This document shows positions 8,348 to 16,791 of a stretch of DNA of 64,000 bases, piece after piece. The notes beneath the pieces were generated by a model that made no database searches, was not told the DNA's origin, and saw only the letters and a list, made by a program, of their open reading frames with translations. This stretch comes from Virgibacillus_R byunsanensis. GTDB lineage: Bacteria > Bacillota > Bacilli > Bacillales > Amphibacillaceae. The stretch covers positions 22,817-86,816 of the forward strand of contig NZ_JBHTKJ010000011.1 in the NCBI RefSeq assembly GCF_042675965.1, written 5' to 3'. Positions within the stretch are counted from its first letter, which is position 1. Every line of letters begins with the position of its first letter. The translations under genes and the position numbers were made by a program.

Positions 8348-9457
8348 ATGGAAGCTACTAGATTAAATGAATCGGTAAATAAACCTGGAAATAAATCAGA
8401 GGAAAAAACAAATTCAGTAAATAACGCTTTTGCTTCACATTATGCTAAATCTTTGTTTCTTGCTGTATTAGGTCTAATCGTACTTACCTTTATAGGTACA
8501 AGAATGTTTACACACGTTGACTGGAATCTATACGGATATATGGTTGGAACCCTCGTATTCTTGGGCGGATTCTTTTACCGTTTCATAGCTTGGGGAGAAC
8601 GACCACCGACGAAAATTATTATAAAAAAAGGAATAAAGCTCTTATTTCGCAAGTCCACTCCAAAAACATCAGTAGAGCATTTGGCTACATATAGGTTTAT
8701 CTGGAATAGGGGTATTTACCGATGGACTCAGCACTTGTTTATCGGATGGGGAGTTATTGTTTCATGTATGGTTACCTTTCCACTTGTGTTTGGTTGGATG
8801 TATTTCACGATGGAAGAGGGCGGGTACTATACGATCGTCGCAATGGGCATGAATCTTATGACTGTCCCAGCGGATGGAATAATTGCTTTTTTCTCATATA
8901 ACGCATTAAATTTTAGTGCCATAGCAGTAATTATTGGTGTTTGTATGGCTTTGTATCGTCGCTTGAAGAATATGCAAGCAAGAGCTGATCAGAATTTCTT
9001 ATATGACTTTATGCCACTTTATCTCTTGCTATTTATAAGTATTACTGGTCTTATTTTAACGTTCATGAATGTGTTTTTACATGGAGCAGGACATTACGTT
9101 ATGTCATTAATCCATCAATATTCGGTTATTATTACGTTAATATATCTACCTTTTGGAAAGCTTGCTCATATTCCGTTCCGTCCACTTAGTGTTTTTGCTA
9201 GAAATTACCGTGAACATTATGGCGAGAAGTCGATGAAAGAATGTAAAGTATGTGGTTCGGAATTTGTTTCAACAGAGCAATCAAGTGATGTCATAGATGT
9301 ACTTGGCCAAAATGATTTGGAATTTAATATGAAAGACGGTTTTAATCTGGCTGAATTGTGTCTTCCTTGTAGGAGAAAATATCGTATCGCTAGATTTTCA
9401 GGATTCGCAACACATGAAGTACCAATCAAGGAGGCAAATCAGAATGCAAAAGGATAA
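8348..9457 (+). CDS. NarI-like membrane subunit with C-terminal CxxC/CxxC domain
   Basis: A 369-residue integral membrane protein with about six helices. Histidines lie at helix ends (TQHLFIGWG, GAGHYVMSLIHQYS, GKLAHIPF), the pattern of haem-b ligands in NarI/DsrM-type quinol-oxidising subunits. After the last helix comes a cytoplasmic tail with CKVC and, about 46 residues later, CLPC, a four-cysteine arrangement that could hold zinc or iron and is not part of ordinary NarI. The ATG at 8348 follows TAAGGAG by seven bases; an earlier in-frame TTG (8330) has no such site. It is the first gene of the nitrate run and overlaps the reductase gene by 14 bases, so it is likely its membrane electron donor. 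The haem role is inferred. Confidence 0.75.
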   Translation: MEATRLNESVNKPGNKSEEKTNSVNNAFASHYAKSLFLAVLGLIVLTFIGTRMFTHVDWNLYGYMVGTLVFLGGFFYRFIAWGERPPTKIIIKKGIKLLFRKSTPKTSVEHLATYRFIWNRGIYRWTQHLFIGWGVIVSCMVTFPLVFGWMYFTMEEGGYYTIVAMGMNLMTVPADGIIAFFSYNALNFSAIAVIIGVCMALYRRLKNMQARADQNFLYDFMPLYLLLFISITGLILTFMNVFLHGAGHYVMSLIHQYSVIITLIYLPFGKLAHIPFRPLSVFARNYREHYGEKSMKECKVCGSEFVSTEQSSDVIDVLGQNDLEFNMKDGFNLAELCLPCRRKYRIARFSGFATHEVPIKEANQNAKG

Positions 9458-11612
9458 ATTTTATCGTGATATAGAAAATGTTAGACACCCTAACGAAACA
9501 TTAGTAAAGACACATTGCAGCTATTGTGGGATGCAATGTGGAATGAATTTACGTGTAGATAAATCTACAAACAAGATTATTGGCGTTGAACCTAGATATG
9601 ATTGGCCAGTAACGCTTGGAAAAATGTGTCCAAAAGGCGTTACTGCTTATCAGCAGACTAATCATGATGACCGTATTCTTAAACCGCTTATTCGAGATGA
9701 TGCTTCGTTAAAAGGTACACAAGAAGGATTCAGAGAAGCTAGCTGGGATGAAGCATATGACCTAATCGCCAAGAAGTTTGGTGAATTACAAGCGGATTAT
9801 GGAAAAGACAGCCTTTCTGTGTTTAGTGGCGTATCTATGACTAATGAAAAATGTTATCTAACTGGTAAGTTTGCCAGAGTTGCAATGGGAACTAGATATA
9901 TAGACTATAATGGTCGTTTCTGTATGTCCAGTGCCGCTGGTGGTTTTTTGCGGACATTTGGTGTTGACCGTGGTTCAACCCTGCCTTGGACGGATGTTCA
10001 TGAAACGGATTGCCTGTTTATAGCTGGAAGTAACACAGCTGAATGTCATCCTACATCAATGTTCCGTGTATGGGCTGTACAAGAGCGAGGAGGGTATCTT
10101 ATTGTTGCAGATCCTCGTGAAACACCAGTAGCAAGAAGAGCGGATGTTCACCTGGATTTACGTCCTGGGACTGATTTGGCATTGGCTAATGGTATTTTAC
10201 ATTTATTAATTAAAAACGGTTATACCGACGAAGAATTCATTGAAAAACATACAAATGGAATAGAAGAAACAAAGGAATTAGTGAAAGATTTCACTCCTGA
10301 GAATACGAGCGCTATAACAGGTGTTGCAGTTGAAAAGATTGAGAGAGCCGCTGAAATTTACGGAAAAGCTCCAAATGCTATTGTGATGTTTGCTAGAGGA
10401 ATTGAACAACAGCACAAAGGTGTGGATAATGTTTCTGCATATACAAATATGGCGCTTGTAACTGGAAAAATTGGTAGACCAAAAGCAGGAGTAGCTACTT
10501 TTACCGGTCAAGGAAATGGCCAAGGAGGCCGAGAGCACGGACAAAAATCTGATTTATTACCTGGTTACAGAAAAATAACTGATCCTGAAGCGGTTAAGTA
10601 CGTTAGTAAGGTATGGGGAATCGAACCTGAAGAAATGCCGAAACCTGGTATTTCAGCTTATGAAATGTTTGAACAAATGAATGAAAAAACTATTCGTGGT
10701 TTATACCTACTTTGTTCCAATCCAGCGGTCTCTGCTCCAAACTTAAATGTTGTAAGGAAAGCACTAAAGAACCTTGATTTCATGGTTTGTTCTGACTTTT
10801 TCCTTTCAGAATCTGCTGAATATGCCGATGTTATTCTCCCGTCTGTTACATGGTCAGAGGATGAGGGGACAACAACGAACTTGGAAGGACGAATTATTAA
10901 AATAAATAAAGCTCAGGAACCAATTGGAGAATCTAAACCAGACTGGCAAATTCAAGTGGAGCTAGCAGAGCGTCTTGGAAAAGGAAAACATTTCTCTCAT
11001 TTAAAAACGGCAAAAGACGTAGCAGAAGAATTTCGATTAGCATCTAAAGGTGGAAATGCAGACTACTATGGAGCAACGTGGGACAAAATTGACGAACAAG
11101 ATGGTGTGTTTTGGCCATGTAAGGATAAAGAGGATAAAGGAACACCTCATATGTTTCTAGATAAAAAATTCTATCATCCAGATGGAAAAGCGAAAATTTG
11201 CGCACTTCCATATCGGGCGCCAGCTGAGGAACCAAACGTGAAGTATCCACTTCGTTTAACAACTGGCCGCGTGGTCTATCATTACTTGTCTGGTAATCAA
11301 ACGAGAAGAATTAAATTTTTGAAAGATATGTGTCCAGACCCATATGTGGAGGTCCATCCTACTACGGCGGGAACATATAACATTGAGCATGATGAGATCG
11401 TGCAGCTATTTACACGAAGAGGAAAAGCGAGTTATAAAGTGAAGATCACAGAAGCCATTCGCGAGGATACTGTATTCGTTCCTTATCATTTTGGTCACGA
11501 CGAATCAATTAACCTACTAACCATCGCAGCATTAGATCCTATATCAAAAATGCCTGAATACAAAGCTTGTGCTGCTCAAATAGAGAAACTCGAGTCTGGG
11601 AAGGTGCTTTAA
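9444..11612 (+). CDS. Molybdopterin oxidoreductase, NasA/NarB-type (probable nitrate reductase catalytic subunit)
   Basis: A 722-residue protein of the bis-MGD family. The N-terminus holds a [4Fe-4S] motif CSYCGMQC followed by a fourth cysteine in GKMCPKG. NGRFCMSSAAGG supplies the likely cysteine ligand of molybdenum (SSA follows it as in assimilatory nitrate reductases). The C-terminus has LTTGRVVYHYLSGNQTRR and ends LDPISKMPEYKACAAQIEKL, as in NasA/NarB/FdhF proteins. No Tat signal is present, so it should face the cytoplasm. The ATG at 9444 follows AAGGAGG; the frame extends to 9414 without a ribosome site. Neighbouring NarK, NreABC-like and Moco genes make nitrate the best substrate; formate or another oxyanion is not excluded. 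Confidence 0.85.
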   Translation: MQKDKFYRDIENVRHPNETLVKTHCSYCGMQCGMNLRVDKSTNKIIGVEPRYDWPVTLGKMCPKGVTAYQQTNHDDRILKPLIRDDASLKGTQEGFREASWDEAYDLIAKKFGELQADYGKDSLSVFSGVSMTNEKCYLTGKFARVAMGTRYIDYNGRFCMSSAAGGFLRTFGVDRGSTLPWTDVHETDCLFIAGSNTAECHPTSMFRVWAVQERGGYLIVADPRETPVARRADVHLDLRPGTDLALANGILHLLIKNGYTDEEFIEKHTNGIEETKELVKDFTPENTSAITGVAVEKIERAAEIYGKAPNAIVMFARGIEQQHKGVDNVSAYTNMALVTGKIGRPKAGVATFTGQGNGQGGREHGQKSDLLPGYRKITDPEAVKYVSKVWGIEPEEMPKPGISAYEMFEQMNEKTIRGLYLLCSNPAVSAPNLNVVRKALKNLDFMVCSDFFLSESAEYADVILPSVTWSEDEGTTTNLEGRIIKINKAQEPIGESKPDWQIQVELAERLGKGKHFSHLKTAKDVAEEFRLASKGGNADYYGATWDKIDEQDGVFWPCKDKEDKGTPHMFLDKKFYHPDGKAKICALPYRAPAEEPNVKYPLRLTTGRVVYHYLSGNQTRRIKFLKDMCPDPYVEVHPTTAGTYNIEHDEIVQLFTRRGKASYKVKITEAIREDTVFVPYHFGHDESINLLTIAALDPISKMPEYKACAAQIEKLESGKVL

Positions 11613-12176
11613 ATGTCAAAAAAGAGATTATATATTGAGTTAGAAAATTGTATCGGTTGTCGTTCATGTCTAGCGGCTTGTACGCAGTGCGGTGGACATG
11701 AGGAAAAAAATAGAAACTATGTATATGATGTAAACCCATTAGTGAACCGTCAAACGATGCCGCTAATGTGTTTACACTGTGTAGACCCAGCATGTGCAAG
11801 AAGCTGTCCGGCACAAGCAATTCAAATTCATGAATCTGGAGCGGTACTATCCGCGCTAACAGAAAAGTGTATTGGATGTCAAAACTGTACGATTGCTTGC
11901 CCATATGGAATTCCAAAATTTGATGAAGAAGAGAATCTGATGTACAAATGTGATCTTTGTATTGACCGTACTAAAGACGATATTCCACCTATGTGTGCAA
12001 GTGTTTGTCCTTCTAATACATTACAATGGCTTTCGGAGGAAGAGATTGAACAAAAACAAAAACAACATGATCTCGGTAATGATAAATGGGTTACAAGCAT
12101 GCCATTTCTTGAAGGGGAAACGAACGTTAAAGTCAATCTTCCCGGTATATTACAAGGGACAACGAAACTGTTTTAG
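11613..12176 (+). CDS. Four-cluster ferredoxin subunit (NrfC/DmsB-like)
   Basis: A 187-residue iron-sulfur protein starting right after the reductase stop. Four cysteine groups are visible: CIGCRSCLAAC, CLHCVDPACARSC, CIGCQNCTIAC and CDLCIDR...CASVC. This is the pattern of four [4Fe-4S] clusters in electron-transfer subunits such as NrfC, DmsB and PhsB. It should carry electrons from the membrane donor to the molybdopterin subunit. It lacks a signal peptide, matching a cytoplasmic complex. Such a four-cluster partner is not usual for assimilatory NasA, which argues for a respiratory enzyme. Confidence 0.88.
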   Translation: MSKKRLYIELENCIGCRSCLAACTQCGGHEEKNRNYVYDVNPLVNRQTMPLMCLHCVDPACARSCPAQAIQIHESGAVLSALTEKCIGCQNCTIACPYGIPKFDEEENLMYKCDLCIDRTKDDIPPMCASVCPSNTLQWLSEEEIEQKQKQHDLGNDKWVTSMPFLEGETNVKVNLPGILQGTTKLF

Positions 12177-12187
12177 GAGGACATAAA

Positions 12188-12712
12188 ATGACAGGCCGAA
12201 ACAATGATGTATCTAAAAAAGACGATAACTATACACATAATATAAATAAAAATAACGAAAGAACATTGGACAGAAGAGGATTCATGAAAACTTTAGCTGG
12301 TTCTGCGGGTGTTTTCGCAGTTGCTTCTCTGCCATGGGGAGCAATAGCTGCTAAAGAATTAATGGGACTTTCGGATAAAGAGTATCCACATCACAAGATT
12401 GCTGATGTTGGGAATGTTGCTGTTGGTGATTCAGTTGAATTTCACTTTCCAAGTGAACATGACAGTGCAGTACTAATTCGTCTAGAGAAAGACAAATATG
12501 TAGCATATCAAAATGCGTGTACTCATTTGAGATGTCCTGTTTATTGGGTTAAGGAAGAACAAGAAATGGTTTGTCCATGTCACCACGGGGTGTTTGATGT
12601 GAATAATGGAGCACCAACCGCAGGTCCACCAAGGCGTCCACTTCCTGAGATTGTGGTTGAAGTGAATGACGGCGCAATCTATGCAGTAAGGGTGAAACGT
12701 TATGAAGCGTAG
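12188..12712 (+). CDS. Tat-exported Rieske [2Fe-2S] protein
   Basis: A 174-residue protein. After a polar N-terminus of about 30 residues comes DRRGFMKTLAGSAGVFAVASLPWG, reported here as a twin-arginine motif (RRGFMK) and a hydrophobic helix, so it is likely exported folded and stays anchored. The Rieske ligands are clear: CTHLRC and, about 15 residues on, CPCHHG (CxH and CxxH), followed by GPPRRPLP. Rieske proteins take electrons from quinol on the outer face. Its place between the ferredoxin and a small membrane protein gene suggests a role in the nitrate electron chain. The next gene overlaps it by 11 bases. A general bc-complex Rieske is unlikely because no cytochrome bc genes are nearby. 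Confidence 0.88.
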   Translation: MTGRNNDVSKKDDNYTHNINKNNERTLDRRGFMKTLAGSAGVFAVASLPWGAIAAKELMGLSDKEYPHHKIADVGNVAVGDSVEFHFPSEHDSAVLIRLEKDKYVAYQNACTHLRCPVYWVKEEQEMVCPCHHGVFDVNNGAPTAGPPRRPLPEIVVEVNDGAIYAVRVKRYEA

Positions 12713-12908
12713 TTATGTTGGTGTTATAAGTCTTTGTGTCATTTTAGCATTAAATATTATATTCATGCAGTTGCTGGTGCATCAGTTTTTTTATGAAAAT
12801 TATGATGGTGTTCTTATATACATGGGGATAAACATTTTACTTTTCCCTATCGCAATTTTCATTTATAAGAAAGAGAAACATAGAGGGGGTCAGACCAATG
12901 GCAAGTGA
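12702..12908 (+). CDS. Small membrane protein of the nitrate operon (68 aa)
   Basis: Two hydrophobic helices (about residues 5-24 and 36-54) joined by a short loop and followed by a basic tail (KKEKHR). The gene overlaps the Rieske gene by 11 bases and the next gene by 11 bases, so it is translated with them. I do not recognise a family. Its size and place suggest a small accessory subunit that anchors or stabilises the membrane complex; this is inference only. Confidence 0.65.
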   Translation: MKRSYVGVISLCVILALNIIFMQLLVHQFFYENYDGVLIYMGINILLFPIAIFIYKKEKHRGGQTNGK

Positions 12909-13212
12909 AACATACTTGGATTTTTGCTTTGTTCAGAAAAAAGCAGGCACTTTAGGTGCAAAAGTTTACTCCAGCTTTGAAAAGATTTTTAAACGTGAAC
13001 GTCGCCTCCATTGGTATCTTGACGAAAAGGAGGAAAACGGAGCTGAGATTGTTGTTGCAGAAGTGAAAGGTATAAGCAGGTGGGGATCAGAAGAAGAGGT
13101 AATCGAATACCTGGAAGAAACTGCTGAGGAAGACTTTTGGAATGCATTACAGGGCTATCAATTTCAAGTTCTGCCTGTTAAGAAAGGGTGTTGTAAAAGT
13201 GGAGACAGTTAA
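12898..13212 (+). CDS. Uncharacterised acidic protein of the nitrate operon (104 aa)
   Basis: A soluble, acidic 104-residue protein (notable EKEENGAEIVVAEVKG and EEEVIEYLEETAEEDFW) that ends with a double cysteine, KKGCCKSGDS. It starts at an ATG inside the end of the preceding gene and overlaps the next gene by 14 bases. No family is recognised. It might be a dedicated maturation chaperone for the reductase, in the way NarJ/NapD serve other reductases, since no such chaperone is otherwise visible in the run. That idea rests on position only. Confidence 0.65.
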   Translation: MASETYLDFCFVQKKAGTLGAKVYSSFEKIFKRERRLHWYLDEKEENGAEIVVAEVKGISRWGSEEEVIEYLEETAEEDFWNALQGYQFQVLPVKKGCCKSGDS

Positions 13213-13486
13213 AGCGGAAGATCTAAACGGGTTAATTTCTTCTTCTGTTGAAGTTTGTATCCATGGAAGAGAAGACGAGGATAAGGCTCCTTGGATAAAA
13301 AGAAAACTTAATAAGGTAGAACTTTGTCCGGATCAAACACATCTACGCATCTATTTCGACAAGCATTTCTTTATTGCAGTTCCTCTAACTAGCTCAGTTG
13401 AAAAGAAAGAGAATGAATGGACAGCATATGACGAGAAAGCAAAACTTTATTATGTCATTAGAAGCGAGGTAAAAGTAAATGTTTAA
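13199..13486 (+). CDS. Uncharacterised protein of the nitrate operon (95 aa)
   Basis: The open frame extends back to 13142, but the likely start is the GTG at 13199, preceded by AAAGGG at about ten bases. The soluble protein has a predicted beta-rich core (VELCPDQTHLRIYFD, HFFIAVPL, YYVIRSEVKVNV). It overlaps both neighbours (14 bases upstream, 8 bases into the transporter gene). No known family is recognised. Tight coupling makes a real gene likely; function is unknown. Confidence 0.6.
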   Translation: METVKAEDLNGLISSSVEVCIHGREDEDKAPWIKRKLNKVELCPDQTHLRIYFDKHFFIAVPLTSSVEKKENEWTAYDEKAKLYYVIRSEVKVNV

Positions 13487-14987
13487 AAAAGCGCAATTAC
13501 CAATACAAACCATGAATCTCGTAGTTGGTTTTATGGTTTGGGTAATTCTTTCTTCCTTATTATCATTTATTATAGAAGATATTCAAATCACAGCCCAGCA
13601 GGCAGCGTGGGTAACCGCTGTGCCGGTTATACTTGGCTCTTTATTACGAGTTCCGATGGGGTTTTTAACAAATCTTTTTGGAGCACGAAAGTTATTTATG
13701 ATCAGCTTTTTGTTGTTATTATTTCCTGTTTATTATGTCAGTATCGCAAGCACTTTTATGGATCTAATAATTGGTGGATTATTTCTCGGGATAGGTGGAG
13801 CTATTTTCTCTGTTGGTGTTACATCCTTACCTAAATATTATGCAAGGGATCGTCACGGTTTTGTGAATGGTATTTATGGAGCGGGTAATATTGGTACGGC
13901 GATAACTGCATTTGCTGCACCAGTAATTGCTGGTGCAATTGGCTGGTCTCTCACCATTCAGCTCTACATGGTTTTACTAGGACTATTTGTAGTAGTTAAC
14001 TTTTTTTTAGGCGACAAACATGAAACCAAAGTAACGACACCGTTAATGGAACAGATTAAGGGTGTATACCGGAATGAAAAACTATGGTTATTTTCCATGT
14101 TTTATTTTATAACGTTTGGCTCTTTCGTTGCTTTTACCGTGTATTTGCCAAACTTCCTTGTTAATAATTTTGAATTGAATCAAGTTGATGCAGGTTTAAG
14201 AACAGCGGGTTTTATTGCATTGACTACATTCATCCGCCCATTTGGTGGATGGCTTGCTGATCGTTTCCATTCTCTTATTATTCTGATGTACGTATTTGCA
14301 GGATTCACTGTGGCAGCAATGTTACTATCTTTTGCTCCGTCTATAGGTTTGTACACGATAGGTTGTTTAACAATTGCAGTAGCAGGCGGTATTGGAAACG
14401 GTGTTATCTTTAAACTTGTTCCGATGTATTTTCACAAACAAGCAGGTATCGCAAATGGTATTGTAGCAGCAATGGGGGGGCTTGGTGGATTCTTCCCGCC
14501 ACTTATCCTAACATCGCTATATAATCTAACCGGTCATTATGCTATTGGATTTATGGCTCTTTCTCAGATTGCTCTTGCAAGCTTAGTAATCGTAATCTGG
14601 ATGTACTACCACGATAAACTAGCATTATCGGATCAGGTATTAAAAAACACGCCACTCGGAATGATGGTAACGGATCAACAGGGCAAAATTATTACAGTGA
14701 ACCCTGCTTTTTCAAAGCTAACAGGTTATGACAAAAAAGAATCTGTAGGAAATAATCCTAATATGTTAAGTTCGAATAAACATTCGGATGAATTTTATAC
14801 ACATATGTGGAAACGCTTAGCAACTGATGGTTTTTGGCAAGGCGAAATATGGAATAAGCGGAAAAATGGAGAGCATTATCTAGGATGGCTGACCATTAAC
14901 GCTATTAAAGATGATGCAGGAGAAACGATACAATATGCTGGTGTTTTTAGTGATATAACACAAAATAATAAATCATCAAGTGTCTGA
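13479..14987 (+). CDS. NarK-type nitrate/nitrite transporter fused to a C-terminal PAS domain
   Basis: Residues 1 to about 385 form a 12-helix major facilitator protein with the nitrate-porter features FLTNLFGARKLF, GNIGTAITAF and, in the second half, a glycine-rich GGIGNG segment plus MGGLGGFFPP. Residues about 388-500 form a PAS domain: NTPLGMMVTDQQGKIITVNP, FSKLTGYDKKESVG, GFWQGEIWNKRKNGEHYLGW and a final VFSDITQ. Ordinary NarK is about 390-400 residues and has no PAS. The reading frame is unbroken across the junction. The adjacent kinase gene (15007) lacks any sensor domain. The fusion suggests that transport or nitrate occupancy is sensed and passed to that kinase (inference). Confidence 0.88.
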   Translation: MFKKAQLPIQTMNLVVGFMVWVILSSLLSFIIEDIQITAQQAAWVTAVPVILGSLLRVPMGFLTNLFGARKLFMISFLLLLFPVYYVSIASTFMDLIIGGLFLGIGGAIFSVGVTSLPKYYARDRHGFVNGIYGAGNIGTAITAFAAPVIAGAIGWSLTIQLYMVLLGLFVVVNFFLGDKHETKVTTPLMEQIKGVYRNEKLWLFSMFYFITFGSFVAFTVYLPNFLVNNFELNQVDAGLRTAGFIALTTFIRPFGGWLADRFHSLIILMYVFAGFTVAAMLLSFAPSIGLYTIGCLTIAVAGGIGNGVIFKLVPMYFHKQAGIANGIVAAMGGLGGFFPPLILTSLYNLTGHYAIGFMALSQIALASLVIVIWMYYHDKLALSDQVLKNTPLGMMVTDQQGKIITVNPAFSKLTGYDKKESVGNNPNMLSSNKHSDEFYTHMWKRLATDGFWQGEIWNKRKNGEHYLGWLTINAIKDDAGETIQYAGVFSDITQNNKSSSV

Positions 14988-15006
14988 CACTAAAGGGGGG
15001 ATAGCG

Positions 15007-15660
15007 ATGAACCGTATAGCTAATCAGGCAAGTGCTTATATTATTCATTCACAGGAAGAAGAAATAAAGCGTATAGCAGTTGAACTTCATGAGGGTGTCA
15101 GCCAGAACCTTTATAGCTTATATACTGGGTTGGAATTTTTACAATCTGGAATTAGTGATCCAACTATGAAAGACTATGCAAAGGATTTATCTGAATTAAT
15201 GAATCGTACTATTCAAGAAGTTAGATTGTTATCAGTTGAACTTTATCCGAATACACTTGCAATGCTGGGTTTAAGTTCAGCGTTAAAAAGCTATATTAAA
15301 TTGTTCACATCAACCTTTGGAATCGTAATCCAGGTAAAATCAACAGGTGAAGAAATAGAGTTATCGGAATCAACAAGCTTGGCTATATTTAGGTCCTGTC
15401 AGGAAGCATTAATTAATATTGCCAAGCATGCAGATGTTGCTGAAGCAACTTTTCAGTTTACATGGGAAAAGAAATCGTTGACAATAGAGATAATGGATAG
15501 TGGTAAAGGATTTAATATACATGAGGAAATGAAAAATAACCAATTTAAGGGAATTGCTGCGATTAAACAAAGAATGAATATTGCGGGTGGTAGATGTGTA
15601 ATTTCCTCTGAAAAAAATAAAGGAACAAAGGTGTCGCTTATACTGCCAATTAAGGAATAG
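15007..15660 (+). CDS. NreB-like histidine kinase without sensor domain
   Basis: A 217-residue HisKA_3-type kinase core. The phosphorylated histidine is His28 in IAVELHEGVSQNL; the ATPase part has FRSCQEALINIAKHA and DSGKGF. NreB normally has an N-terminal PAS domain with an oxygen-labile iron-sulfur cluster; here the protein begins directly at the dimerisation region. The ATG at 15007 follows AAAGGGGGG; the frame reaches 14980, inside the transporter gene, but without a better site. The PAS domain that would complete it lies at the end of the preceding transporter, 19 bases upstream. It should phosphorylate the regulator encoded 12 bases downstream. Confidence 0.87.
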   Translation: MNRIANQASAYIIHSQEEEIKRIAVELHEGVSQNLYSLYTGLEFLQSGISDPTMKDYAKDLSELMNRTIQEVRLLSVELYPNTLAMLGLSSALKSYIKLFTSTFGIVIQVKSTGEEIELSESTSLAIFRSCQEALINIAKHADVAEATFQFTWEKKSLTIEIMDSGKGFNIHEEMKNNQFKGIAAIKQRMNIAGGRCVISSEKNKGTKVSLILPIKE

Positions 15661-15672
15661 GGGGAAATCAAC

Positions 15673-16326
15673 ATGATAAAAATTTTGTTGGTTGATGATC
15701 ATGCTGTGGTTAGAATGGGGTTAAAGGTGCTGTTAAATGATGTACCTGATATGGAAGTGGTTGGAGAAGCTTCCGAAGGGGATGAGGGAATTCAACTGGC
15801 ATTGGAAAAAAAGCCTGATGTTGTCTTAATGGATTTAAGTATGCCCCATGGAAAAGATGGACTTTCTGCAACTTCTGAATTAAAAAAACAATCACCTGAC
15901 ACAACTATTCTAATATTAACGATGCATGACGATGAGGAATACTTGTTCCGTGCAATTCAAGCTGGTGCTTCAGGATGTGTGTTGAAAAGTGCACCCCACC
16001 AGGAATTAATAGAAGCCATTAAGTCAGTCTGCACTGGAAATGCTTATCTCCATCCTGCTGCAACCAAAAGATTAATGGATGAGTATCTAGGGAATCTTAA
16101 GCAAGGTGGTTCTGATATGTATCAACTTTTATCGGACCGTGAGAAGGAAGTATTAACCTTAATTGCAAAAGGTTACTCCAACAAAGAGATTGGAGAAAAA
16201 TTAATTGTCAGTGTAAAGACTGTAGAAGCTCATAAAAGTAATCTAATGGGTAAACTTCAAATGAAAACTAGACCAGAGCTGGTTTCATATGCCTTGAAAA
16301 AGGGGCTGCTTGGTTATGGTATGTAG
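15673..16326 (+). CDS. NreC-like response regulator (LuxR-type)
   Basis: A 217-residue NarL/FixJ-family regulator. The receiver domain has the acid pair DD at residues 8-9, phospho-acceptor Asp54 in LMDLSMPHG, a threonine in ILTMHDD and Lys in LKSAPH. The C-terminal LuxR helix-turn-helix shows LSDREKEVLTLIAKGYSNKEIG. It is paired with the kinase just upstream and, by analogy with Staphylococcus NreC, should activate the nitrate operon promoter (8236-8300). The end overlaps the NreA-like gene. Confidence 0.9.
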   Translation: MIKILLVDDHAVVRMGLKVLLNDVPDMEVVGEASEGDEGIQLALEKKPDVVLMDLSMPHGKDGLSATSELKKQSPDTTILILTMHDDEEYLFRAIQAGASGCVLKSAPHQELIEAIKSVCTGNAYLHPAATKRLMDEYLGNLKQGGSDMYQLLSDREKEVLTLIAKGYSNKEIGEKLIVSVKTVEAHKSNLMGKLQMKTRPELVSYALKKGLLGYGM

Positions 16327-16774
16327 CCTTGAAAAGATAGAGCATGATATTCTTTTTGCTTGTAATAAATTAAGAGAAAATGTGGGTTGTGACTTTACAG
16401 GGCTGGCATTACAAAAACAATCTGGTCTTGATATAACATGGCCATTTGTGAGCGGCAATAGGAATGAAAAGTTTAAATATATTACGGTTCGTTATGGCAA
16501 AGGAATAGCCGGTAAAGTAATAGGAACTAACAGGAGCATGCAAATAGATGATTTTCCAAGTCATATTAACGGCAAATCTACCGATTATCCAATAATGTTA
16601 GCTGAAAAAATGGTAGCAGCATTTGCAGTGCCATTACAGTTGAAGGGGATACCAAAGGGTTCTCTGTTAATTGGATATCGAAAAGCAATTCAATTTAAAG
16701 AAGATGACTACAATAAGGTAAAACAAACAGCAAATGAAATAGAGGCTTTGTTACCTTTATATTTTCTTGAATAG
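16316..16774 (+). CDS. GAF-domain protein, NreA-like nitrate receptor
   Basis: About 152 residues forming one GAF domain (FTGLALQKQSGLDITWPFVSG, RYGKGIAGKVIG, AFAVPLQLKGIPKGSLLIGY). NreA of Staphylococcus binds nitrate and controls NreB activity; the same gene order kinase-regulator-GAF supports the match, although here the GAF gene follows rather than precedes the kinase and regulator. Start choice is open between TTG 16310 and ATG 16316; both overlap the NreC-like gene. Whether the nitrate pocket is kept cannot be judged by eye. Confidence 0.8.
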   Translation: MVCSLEKIEHDILFACNKLRENVGCDFTGLALQKQSGLDITWPFVSGNRNEKFKYITVRYGKGIAGKVIGTNRSMQIDDFPSHINGKSTDYPIMLAEKMVAAFAVPLQLKGIPKGSLLIGYRKAIQFKEDDYNKVKQTANEIEALLPLYFLE

Positions 16775-16791
16775 AAGGAGGAAAGCCATAG

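Noticed and set aside
12702..13486. Possible sequencing-frame artefact of the three small nitrate-operon genes
   Set aside because: Each has its own start signal, and frames overlap in the normal style of coupled genes; composition matches coding DNA.
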